Shown here: positions 28,622 through 37,121 of the stretch, one piece after another | Numbering within the stretch: position 1 is the first letter of the stretch | Layout: the number at the start of each line of letters is the position of its first letter | DNA from: Aureibaculum algae | GTDB lineage: Bacteria > Bacteroidota > Bacteroidia > Flavobacteriales > Flavobacteriaceae | NCBI RefSeq assembly: GCF_006065315.1 | Contig: NZ_CP040749.1 | Span: forward strand, 3,424,501-3,488,500 | Length of the DNA: 64,000 nt | Direction: 5' to 3' | Program-made: the position numbers and the translations under genes | The notes under the pieces: generated by a model | Told to the model about the DNA's origin: nothing | The model's input: only the letters and a program-made list of their open reading frames with translations | Databases searched by the model: none

Positions 28622-29380
28622 ATGAAAAATAAGAATCTTAAAACCATCCTAGTTTTAACCATTTTATTTCTAGGGTTACACAATGCAAATGCTCAATCAG
28701 AAACAAGAACTGTCGAGCCATTTGATAAGGTAGTTGTGAGTCCACATATTGCTGTAACTTTTGTTCAGGGAGAAACTGAAAGTGTACAAATAGAAACTAT
28801 TTCAGTTGACACAAATAAACTGAACATTGAAGTCAAAGGCAAAACCCTACGTATTTATTTAGAGGGAGCAAAAGAAGTTACTGAAAATGAAAAATACTAT
28901 AAAAATGGTGAAAAACGTACCCGTTCATTGTATAATGGAACGATAGTTACGGCAACGGTTACCTATAAATATATTGATGAATTGTCATTACGTGGTGAAG
29001 AAAAATTTACATGTAAAAGCCCTATTGACCAGAAGGATTTTACCTTAAAAGTTTACGGAGAATCTGAAATCACAATCGATAATGTAAATCTAAAATCATT
29101 GCAAACAACAATGTATGGAGAAAGTTATATCGTTATCAATGAAGGTTCTATAGACCGACAAAAAATAACAGGCTATGGTGAAGCGAAAACAAACACCTTA
29201 GGTGTCATAAGCAATAGCACTAAAATTACAGCTTATGGAGAAGGTAGTTACCGAGTGAATGTATCTGAAGAATTAAAGGTAACGGCATATGGAGAAACGG
29301 TTGTAGCCTATAAAGGAAACCCAAATGTAAAAAAGGGTATTGTAATTGGAGAAGCAACAATTCAAAAAATAGCAGAGTAA
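28622..29380 (+). CDS. Exported head-GIN domain (DUF2807) protein
   Basis: From the ATG at 28622 the protein is 252 residues with a signal peptide (residues 1-25, ending NANAQ); the upstream GTG at 28562 would put unrelated sequence ahead of it. The body is the beta-solenoid DUF2807 fold, here with five strands repeating YGE (VYGESEI, MYGESYI, GYGEAKT, AYGEGSY, AYGETVV). DUF2807 proteins are periplasmic or surface proteins of unknown role in Bacteroidetes. Its place between permeases 1 and 2 suggests a link with cargo or envelope sensing. Confidence 0.85.
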   Translation: MKNKNLKTILVLTILFLGLHNANAQSETRTVEPFDKVVVSPHIAVTFVQGETESVQIETISVDTNKLNIEVKGKTLRIYLEGAKEVTENEKYYKNGEKRTRSLYNGTIVTATVTYKYIDELSLRGEEKFTCKSPIDQKDFTLKVYGESEITIDNVNLKSLQTTMYGESYIVINEGSIDRQKITGYGEAKTNTLGVISNSTKITAYGEGSYRVNVSEELKVTAYGETVVAYKGNPNVKKGIVIGEATIQKIAE

Positions 29381-29454
29381 TACTAAAAACCGAACAAAAA
29401 TAGAGATTCAATTGAACATATTCCGATTTTCACGGGAATGATATAAAACTAATC

Positions 29455-31884
29455 ATGTTAAAAAACTACATAAAAATAGGTTGGAGAAACCTCGTAAAAA
29501 ATAAGCAGCAGACCATTATCAACTTATTGGGTCTTACCTTAGGAACAGTAAGCTGCTTGACCATTTTACTTTATGTTTTTGCCCAACTTGGATTTGATGA
29601 AGACTTTTCGAATGCTGAATCTATTTATCGCGTGGAAACCATAATAGAGAGAGATGGTAAGGAAAGTTTTGACACTGCAGCAGCTTCTCCTCCGATAGCC
29701 TTTGCTCTAAAAGAAGATTTTGGTGAAGTTGAAGAAGTTACGCGGGTAGTACTAACAGATGTTTTTTATAGTAATTTAATCCGTGCCGCAGAAAATAAAG
29801 AGTCCTATTATGAGCCAAGAAGTTATATGGCCGACTCCACTTTTTTTAAAATATTCAATTTCAAATTTTTACACGGTGATATTGAGACCGCTCTAAATGA
29901 ACCTAACGCGATAGTACTTTCCTCAAATTTGGCCAATAAAATGTTTGGTAATCAAAATTGCATTGGCAAGGCTGTAATTTGGGGTAGCGGTGAAGATGCT
30001 CAAACGCTTACAGTGAAAGGCGTATTCGATGAGTATTTTTACAAATCGCATCTCAACCCTAATTACATTGTGAGTATGAGTACACCTGGAATGGGTACAT
30101 TTGTTCAGACTTTTGATGATTTCGCCACCAATAATTTTGTGTATAGTTATGCAAAACTTGTCCCTAATGCTGACGCTGACCTATTACAAAAAAAACTACC
30201 TGCTTTTATCAATCGTAGAGGATCTAAAAATTTATCAGATGCAGGAATGGACAATAAACAGCTATTGTTAAAAAAGGTGACTGATATTCATTTGTATTCT
30301 GAAGGCCGCAAAAATCAAATCGGTAGAATTTCAAATATAACATATCTTTATTTTTTATTGACGTTAGCCTTTTTCATCCAATTGGTGGCGTGTATTAATT
30401 TTATAAACCTCAGTACGGCTAGGGCAAGTAAACGTGCAAAGGAAATTGGGGTACGTAAAGTTGTAGGTGCAGGAAAAAAAGCATTAATGCGACAATTTTT
30501 AGGAGAATCTCTACTCTTGTCAGTATTTGCAATGCTAATAAGTATTCCTATTACTATTTTCCTATTGCCTTTTGTAAATGAACTTACGCAAGAAGCATTG
30601 ACTTATTTAAATATTTTCAATTGGAAAATCACAGCTTTATTATTCGGTTTAGGGATTTTTACAGGATTAGTTGCTGGTATCTATCCGGCAGTAATTTTGT
30701 CCTCGATAAACCCTATAAAAGCCTTGAAAAGTGCGACTATACTGCAATCTGGAAACGGCAACTTTAGAAAAGCATTAGTAGTCTTTCAGTTTGTGGTTTC
30801 TATAAGCCTTGTAGCCACGGTTATAGTAGTAACTCAACAGTTTAGATTTACCCAGAACAAAGACCTTGGTTTTAATAAAGAAAATCTATTAGCCTTACGA
30901 ATAGGTACTAACGAAGCCTCAAGTAAGTTTGAATCTATCAAGACTGCATTTTTGAATATACCTGGTGTACTTGAAGTATCCAGCGGTAATTACTCGCCCT
31001 CCGAAATAGTTTTGTCCGATAATGGTTTATACTTGCCTGGTGGAAGTAGAGAAAAAAATACAATCGTAAAACGCAATGGCGTCAGTGACGGTTACTTTAA
31101 GACAATGGACATTCCAATCTTAGAAGGAAGAGATTTTCGCGAAGCAGATACTACTAATCAGATAATTGTAAATGAGGCCACACTTAAGGCCTTCAATATG
31201 AAACGTGAGGATGCTCTGAGTTCAAAACTTGTTCAAAGTTTTGGAGATGAAACCTATGAAATGGAAATCATTGGTGTGGTAGCCGATTTTCATTACGCTT
31301 CTTTAAAAAATGAAATAGCTCCATTATTTTTGCACAAAGAAAGCGAACCTAATTGGCTGTTCCTTCGCACTGAAACAAAGAATTACGAGCTATTACTTGG
31401 CAATTTAGAGAAACAATGGAAAACGACAGTAAACAATGTCCCATTTGATTACAGGTTTGTTGACAAAGAGGTTGAAAAGCTGTATGATGAAGAAAAACGA
31501 CTTGGTAAAATTTCGTTTGTCTTCACTATTCTAGCCATTCTAATTAGTTGTTTGGGCCTCTTTGGGTTGATTTCATATGTAGCCGAACAAAAGAAGAAAG
31601 AAATTGGAATTCGCAAGGTACTAGGTGCTAGTATAAATTCTGTAGTACAATTATTGACCAAAGATTTTGTAAAATTGGTAGGAATCGCCTTTTTGATTGC
31701 CTCCCCAATTACTTATTATTTTATGGAACGATGGCTTGAAGATTTTACATATCGAATAAACATCCAATGGTGGGTATTTGCTTTCGCTGGTGGTTTTGCA
31801 TTAATCATAACATTAATAACTGTTGGATTTCAATCATTAAAATCGGCCGTAGCCAATCCTGTAAAAAGTTTAAGAACAGAATAA
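29455..31884 (+). CDS. FtsX/MacB-type ABC permease 2
   Basis: An 809-residue two-half FtsX permease with the same layout as permease 1. Coupling motifs are RAKEIGVRKVVGAG and KKKEIGIRKVLGAS; C-terminus NPVKSLRTE. The first ~35 nucleotides of the gene are identical to those of permease 3 and nearly those of permease 4 (encoding MLKNYIKIGWRN), suggesting duplication or gene conversion. Operon 1 member; substrate unknown. Confidence 0.92.
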   Translation: MLKNYIKIGWRNLVKNKQQTIINLLGLTLGTVSCLTILLYVFAQLGFDEDFSNAESIYRVETIIERDGKESFDTAAASPPIAFALKEDFGEVEEVTRVVLTDVFYSNLIRAAENKESYYEPRSYMADSTFFKIFNFKFLHGDIETALNEPNAIVLSSNLANKMFGNQNCIGKAVIWGSGEDAQTLTVKGVFDEYFYKSHLNPNYIVSMSTPGMGTFVQTFDDFATNNFVYSYAKLVPNADADLLQKKLPAFINRRGSKNLSDAGMDNKQLLLKKVTDIHLYSEGRKNQIGRISNITYLYFLLTLAFFIQLVACINFINLSTARASKRAKEIGVRKVVGAGKKALMRQFLGESLLLSVFAMLISIPITIFLLPFVNELTQEALTYLNIFNWKITALLFGLGIFTGLVAGIYPAVILSSINPIKALKSATILQSGNGNFRKALVVFQFVVSISLVATVIVVTQQFRFTQNKDLGFNKENLLALRIGTNEASSKFESIKTAFLNIPGVLEVSSGNYSPSEIVLSDNGLYLPGGSREKNTIVKRNGVSDGYFKTMDIPILEGRDFREADTTNQIIVNEATLKAFNMKREDALSSKLVQSFGDETYEMEIIGVVADFHYASLKNEIAPLFLHKESEPNWLFLRTETKNYELLLGNLEKQWKTTVNNVPFDYRFVDKEVEKLYDEEKRLGKISFVFTILAILISCLGLFGLISYVAEQKKKEIGIRKVLGASINSVVQLLTKDFVKLVGIAFLIASPITYYFMERWLEDFTYRINIQWWVFAFAGGFALIITLITVGFQSLKSAVANPVKSLRTE

Positions 31885-31978
31885 AACTAGACAAATAGAC
31901 TTATTTAGTCCAACAAACTCAGAAAGTAATCATCATGTGCAGGGCGAATAGAATATAAATAGTAAAAACTTTAATATC

Positions 31979-34369
31979 ATGTTAAAAAACTACATAAAAA
32001 TAGGTTGGAGAAATTTGAAAACGAACCGATTGTTTTCCATAATTAATATTTTAGGACTAGCATTAGGTTTATCTATAACCATTCTACTTTTTCTTTCTAT
32101 TACCTACGAGCGTAGTTATAATACCATGTATTCTAATAAGGCAAATATCTATCGCGTTCTTGTAAATACTAATGAAAGTTATGACAAGCAAATTTTATGT
32201 ACGGCTCCTGCTGCTTTAACTCCCGCCATTAAAAATGACATTCCCGATGTTAAATATGCCGCCAGAATATTGAAACATGGTTTTGGAGAAACCGCATTCG
32301 TAAAAGTGGGCAATACTACTTTTCTTGAAAAGGAATTATACTGGTGTGACCCTGAATTATTTGATATATTTAATATTAAATTTTTACAAGGAGAAGCTTC
32401 TTCTGCCATATCGAGACCAAATACTATTACTATTTCAAAAAGCACTGCCAAAAAATATTTTGGAGATGCTGATCCAATGGGGAAACTTATTGTAGTTGAT
32501 AGTGATGAAAAATTGGAAGTTACTGGGGTCTTTGAAAACTTTCCAGAAAACAGTTCCTTACACTGCAATGCGATAGCTTCTTTTAGCTCCACATTCGCTT
32601 TTAAGAATCCAAGTTGGGGAAATTCTAGTTTTGAAACCTACTTACAATTAAATGAAAACATTTCACAAGCAAATACAGAAAGTCAATTAAACTCGCTTTT
32701 GGATAAAAATGTAGATAAAGAAGGGCAATGGTTTCACTTAACGTTACAGCCCTTGGAAAAAGTTCACCTATACTCTGCTGACTTTTCAAATTCTTACAGT
32801 AAAAGAGTCGGCGATATTGACGAAATAAACAACCTCTCTTTTTTAGGAATACTCATCTTATTGATTGCCTGTGTTAATTACATGAACTTAATGACGGCAA
32901 AGTCAGCAAAAAGATCGAAAGATGTTGGAATTTATAAAACATTAGGAGCCTCCTTTAAAAGCTTAATAGCTCGATTTTATGCTGAAACAGGAATTATAAC
33001 CTTATTAGCATTAGTAATTGGCGTTTTTATAACTATATTATTCATTCCACTTTTTAATCAATTAACGGCTCAACAATTAGAGGTTTCATTGCTATTTAAG
33101 CCGCAAGTCCTAATAGGTATTGTATTATTTTGGGTAATTGCCACTTTAGTTGCCGGATCTTACCCCGCATTTTACCTTTCAAGTATTTCTCCCAACTCAG
33201 CCTTAACCTCAACAAAAAAGGACGGTTCAAGTATTATTAATATTAGAAAAGGTTTGGTGGTATTACAATTTGCAGCCTCTATTATTCTGATTGTTGGGGT
33301 ACTCGTAATATATCAGCAATTACAATTTATGCAAAATCAAAAATTAGGTTTTGATTCAGATAATGTGGTCGCTATTTCTACAACAGCGGTTAACGGTAAT
33401 GACAAAAAAGAAGCTCTAGTTCAAGAATACGAATCGTTGAGCATGGTTTCTGATATTGCCATGGCACAGGGTTTTCCTGGTGTTACCGTAAGTGGTAGAA
33501 TGTTATTTAAAACTGAAAATGATGAGAATGGTTTAAAAATTCAAACCAATCGTGTAGATGCTCAAATTATCGATTTATTAAAACTAAAATTAATTGCAGG
33601 TAAAACGTTACCGCTGATAAAACAACAAGGTGATACTATATCAGAAGTGGTTCTCAATAAGAAAGCATTGGATTATTTAGGATATACACCTGAAGAATCG
33701 ATTGGCAAAAAAGTATTAATCCAAGGTTTTAGAGGTAATGTATTTATTGTGGGTATTGTAGATGATTTTAATTTCGAATCACTACATCAACCTATTGGAG
33801 CGTATGCTTTTCACAACCGAAGAACTGAAGCCAAAAATTTTGCATTGGTCCGCTTCAATAGTAATTCATTGACAAACACCATGGATCAATTAGAATCAAA
33901 ATTTCTAAAAATAAATCCAGGTTCCGCCTTTGAATATATCTTTTTAGATAAAAATATTGAACAATTATATGCACAAGAACGGAAGACAGCAATATTAGGA
34001 TTCACCTTTAGCATTTTAGCCATTTTCGTTGCCTGTTTAGGTCTATTTGGTTTAGCGGCATTCACTGCTGAACAACGCAAAAAGGAAATTGGAATTCGAA
34101 AAGTACTAGGAGCTACTATCATGGGAATTACACAAATGCTCTCTATGGATTTTTTAAAACTTGTTGCAGTAGCCATTGTAATCGCTTTCCCTATCGCTTA
34201 TTGGCTAATGCATGAATGGTTACAGAATTTTGCGTATCGAATAGATTTCAGTTGGTATATTTTTGCCATTTCAGGAATTTTGGCAATTGTAATTGCATTA
34301 ATAACCGTTAGTTTTCAAGCGGTAAAAGCTGCACTTTCTAATCCCGTTAAAAGTTTAAGAACAGAGTAA
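31979..34369 (+). CDS. FtsX/MacB-type ABC permease 3
   Basis: A 796-residue FtsX permease. The first coupling motif is altered (RSKDVGIYKTLGAS, with Tyr in place of Arg), the second is standard (RKKEIGIRKVLGAT); C-terminus NPVKSLRTE. The N-terminal coding sequence is identical to that of permease 2 over about 33 nt. It is 14 bp from permease 4, implying translational coupling. Confidence 0.92.
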   Translation: MLKNYIKIGWRNLKTNRLFSIINILGLALGLSITILLFLSITYERSYNTMYSNKANIYRVLVNTNESYDKQILCTAPAALTPAIKNDIPDVKYAARILKHGFGETAFVKVGNTTFLEKELYWCDPELFDIFNIKFLQGEASSAISRPNTITISKSTAKKYFGDADPMGKLIVVDSDEKLEVTGVFENFPENSSLHCNAIASFSSTFAFKNPSWGNSSFETYLQLNENISQANTESQLNSLLDKNVDKEGQWFHLTLQPLEKVHLYSADFSNSYSKRVGDIDEINNLSFLGILILLIACVNYMNLMTAKSAKRSKDVGIYKTLGASFKSLIARFYAETGIITLLALVIGVFITILFIPLFNQLTAQQLEVSLLFKPQVLIGIVLFWVIATLVAGSYPAFYLSSISPNSALTSTKKDGSSIINIRKGLVVLQFAASIILIVGVLVIYQQLQFMQNQKLGFDSDNVVAISTTAVNGNDKKEALVQEYESLSMVSDIAMAQGFPGVTVSGRMLFKTENDENGLKIQTNRVDAQIIDLLKLKLIAGKTLPLIKQQGDTISEVVLNKKALDYLGYTPEESIGKKVLIQGFRGNVFIVGIVDDFNFESLHQPIGAYAFHNRRTEAKNFALVRFNSNSLTNTMDQLESKFLKINPGSAFEYIFLDKNIEQLYAQERKTAILGFTFSILAIFVACLGLFGLAAFTAEQRKKEIGIRKVLGATIMGITQMLSMDFLKLVAVAIVIAFPIAYWLMHEWLQNFAYRIDFSWYIFAISGILAIVIALITVSFQAVKAALSNPVKSLRTE

Positions 34370-34383
34370 AACCTTTAAATATC

Positions 34384-36798
34384 ATGTTAAAAAACTACAT
34401 AAAAATAGCTTGGAGAAATTTGAAAAAGGACAAAACATTTGCCTTTTTAAATATTGTAGGTTTATCGGTTGCTTTCGGTGTTGCTATTTTACTTTCAATG
34501 GCGGCTTTTTTCGAATTATCGTATGATAAATTTCACACCAATGGAGATAACATATATAAGGTTTATAATGAGATACAAACTCCAAGAGGTCCAGAAGCTG
34601 GTACAAGTCAACCCGCTCCATTTGCCAACGCACTTACAAAAGAAGTTCCTGGTATTTCAAAAGTTACCCGTTATCTGCAAGATGGTGCTTTAGTTATGTA
34701 TAAGGATAAAGAAATAAATATGAGTACTGTATGGGTCGATGCTGATTTCTTTACTATGTTTTCTTTTCCTGAATTTGCAGGAAATTCTGATAACCCTCTT
34801 AAGGAATTATCAAATATTGTACTTTCTAAAAAAATGGCAACAGCATTATTTGGAGATGAAAATGCCATAGATAAGACCATAAATATCCTCATAAATGGAA
34901 AAGAAACTCCATTCACAGTCGCTTCACTTGTTGAAAACACAAAATCGAATAGCTCTTTAGAGTTTGGTTTAGCCATTCGTTTTGAAAACCATCAAAGTTA
35001 TACTAAGAATAAAGAGGAATGGGATTCTCAATATCACGATGTTTATGTACAATTGCAAAATGAAGTAAATGCAAAACAGTTTGAAGACCAAACCAAATCT
35101 TTTGTTGATTTGCATTATAAAGAGTCTATTGAAAACCTTAAACGAGATGGAGCACAACCTGACGCTAACGGTCGCTATTTTACCATTAACCTCTTACCAT
35201 TAAAGGATGTGCATTATACTAACTTTCAAAATGGTTATGCTAAAATTAGTAGAACAATTCCATATCTAGTGCTCTCTGTAGCTTTTCTAATTCTTTTTAT
35301 TGCTTGTGTCAATTTTATTAACATGAGCATCGCTAAGAGCACACAACGTTTACGAGAAATTGGAATGAGAAAAACATTAGGAGCACAAAAAAAGCAACTA
35401 TTTTTTCAGTTTTGGAGCGAAAGCCTGATGTTATTTAGTGTCTCATTATTCATTGGTATTGGTTTAAGCATTCTCTTTTTAAAGGATTTTCAAGAAATTT
35501 TCCGAACCAATGTTACTTTTAGTATGTTTACTAATCCCTTAAATATTATTCTTTTTATAGTTGTAATAGTGCTGGTAACGTTATTAGTGGGAGGCTATCC
35601 AGCAATGCTTATGAGTAAATTAAGTACGATTCAATCCCTTAAAGGTAAAGTTGAAACTAACGGAAAAAATGTAGTTAGAAATGTGCTCATGGTAGTACAA
35701 TTTTCAATTGCCATTTTATTAATTAGCGGCACATTGGTTTTATGGAGTCAGTTAGAATTTATGAGGAATAAAAACCTTGGCTTTGATAAATCGCAAGTTA
35801 TCGCTTTTCCTATTGACGGAAAAATGGACAGTCGAAGAGCCGTTAACTTATTACGTGATCAACTTAAAGACAATCCTAATATTATAAGTGTTACCGCCTC
35901 CGATAATATTTTAGGATTGGGTAAAGATGGCAGTCAATTCAGTAGTCGCTTAGGTTTTGAATACAAAGGTAGAGTTGTCAAAACAAATATGCTCGTTGTA
36001 GATTATGACTATATAGAAACGTTGGGATTGGAACTTATACAAGGTCGTAGTTTTGATAGGCAATATCCTGGTGATGCACTCGGAATGGTAATTAATGAAA
36101 GTATGGCTCGCGAACTTGATGAAGAAGATCCCTTGACAGCAACTATTATGATGAGTGACAGCACTAAATATCAAGTATTAGGCATCGTTAAAGATTATCA
36201 CTTTGAATCATTAACCAAGTCTATAGAACCGTTAACATTCTTTATGAATACGGATTGGGATCTGTATTATGCCTATGTAAAGGTTGCTCCTGAAAATTTA
36301 TCAAAATCATACGACGCTATTGAACAAACTTGGAAAACACTAGAGCCCAATGCCAAATTTTTAGGCTCTTTTTTAAATGATAATATTGATCGTACTTTTA
36401 GAAGTGAAAAAATTATGGCAACGATGATTACTAGTGGCTCCATTATAGCCATTGTTCTTAGTTGTATTGGTCTATTTGCCATTTCATTATTGGTGGTTGC
36501 ACAACGCACTAAAGAAATTGGCGTGCGAAAAGTTGTGGGTGCCAGCATCTCGTCAATAACTTATTTATTGACCAAAGACTTTCTTAAGTTAGTGGCAATT
36601 GCTTTTGTTATTGCTGCACCTGTCGCGTGGTGGTTAATGAATCAATGGCTTCAAGATTACGTGTATAGAATTGATTTAAGTATTTGGATTTTTGCCCTTG
36701 CGGGATTATTAACAGTATTAATTGCATTATTTACGGTTGGTGTTAAAACTTTAAAAGCAGCCATGCAAAACCCTGTAAAAAGCTTAAAAACCGAATAA
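34384..36798 (+). CDS. FtsX/MacB-type ABC permease 4 (end of operon 1)
   Basis: An 804-residue FtsX permease with coupling motifs RLREIGMRKTLGAQ and RTKEIGVRKVVGAS and C-terminus NPVKSLKTE. It is followed by a 323-bp gap that carries a second regulator-binding region and sigma-54-like promoter, so it probably ends the first transcript. Confidence 0.92.
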   Translation: MLKNYIKIAWRNLKKDKTFAFLNIVGLSVAFGVAILLSMAAFFELSYDKFHTNGDNIYKVYNEIQTPRGPEAGTSQPAPFANALTKEVPGISKVTRYLQDGALVMYKDKEINMSTVWVDADFFTMFSFPEFAGNSDNPLKELSNIVLSKKMATALFGDENAIDKTINILINGKETPFTVASLVENTKSNSSLEFGLAIRFENHQSYTKNKEEWDSQYHDVYVQLQNEVNAKQFEDQTKSFVDLHYKESIENLKRDGAQPDANGRYFTINLLPLKDVHYTNFQNGYAKISRTIPYLVLSVAFLILFIACVNFINMSIAKSTQRLREIGMRKTLGAQKKQLFFQFWSESLMLFSVSLFIGIGLSILFLKDFQEIFRTNVTFSMFTNPLNIILFIVVIVLVTLLVGGYPAMLMSKLSTIQSLKGKVETNGKNVVRNVLMVVQFSIAILLISGTLVLWSQLEFMRNKNLGFDKSQVIAFPIDGKMDSRRAVNLLRDQLKDNPNIISVTASDNILGLGKDGSQFSSRLGFEYKGRVVKTNMLVVDYDYIETLGLELIQGRSFDRQYPGDALGMVINESMARELDEEDPLTATIMMSDSTKYQVLGIVKDYHFESLTKSIEPLTFFMNTDWDLYYAYVKVAPENLSKSYDAIEQTWKTLEPNAKFLGSFLNDNIDRTFRSEKIMATMITSGSIIAIVLSCIGLFAISLLVVAQRTKEIGVRKVVGASISSITYLLTKDFLKLVAIAFVIAAPVAWWLMNQWLQDYVYRIDLSIWIFALAGLLTVLIALFTVGVKTLKAAMQNPVKSLKTE

Positions 36799-36913
36799 AA
36801 ACTGAATAGTTAGCTACAGAGTTCTTTAATAAGGTGATTTTTTTAAACAATCGCCAATAAAATTGGATTCTGAATTTCAGTAATCGTTTTCTATTGGAAT
36901 AACTCAAAAGGAT
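36799..36913. other. Start of the gap between operons 1 and 2
   Basis: The 323-bp gap at 36799-37121 separates permeases 4 and 5. This first part is AT-rich with no gene and no clear GC-rich terminator stem; the rest holds the regulatory elements listed separately. Confidence 0.4.
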
Positions 36914-36952
36914 TGTAAAAATATTGGACACTTACTGTAAAATTATTTTACA
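36914..36952 (+). promoter_or_regulatory. Paired 17-bp palindromes (upstream activating sites, copy 2)
   Basis: TGTAAAAATATTGGACA (36914-36930) and TGTAAAATTATTTTACA (36936-36952) have centres 22 bp apart, exactly as at 22292-22330. The second is a perfect palindrome; the first is identical to the copy-1 site except TT to GG. The second centre is 72 bp upstream of the next TGGCAC element. This makes permease operon 2 a likely second target of the same NtrC-type regulator. Confidence 0.78.
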
Positions 36953-37015
36953 TATTAAAAAATAATTTAAAATTCAATTTCTATTAAAAATCTAATAAAC
37001 AGACTATTAAATATT

Positions 37016-37031
37016 TGGCACAACTATAGGT
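37016..37031 (+). promoter_or_regulatory. Sigma-54-like promoter of operon 2
   Basis: TGGCACAACTATAGGT shares TGGCACAAC with the element at 22393. The -12 region is degenerate (GG where GC is expected), so spacing rather than a perfect -12 box supports the call. Permease 5 starts 91 bp downstream. Confidence 0.55.
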
Positions 37032-37121
37032 ATAACAAATACAGAATACTTAAAGAAACAATTTGACAATTGTCTACCGTTTTAAAAAAAGTTCTATTGT
37101 CATTAAAAAAAACAATTAAAC

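Noticed and set aside
29420..29439. Hairpin ATTCC/GGAAT before permease 2 as a terminator
   Set aside because: The stem is short with no T-run after it, and the operon appears continuous; more likely a dispersed palindrome.
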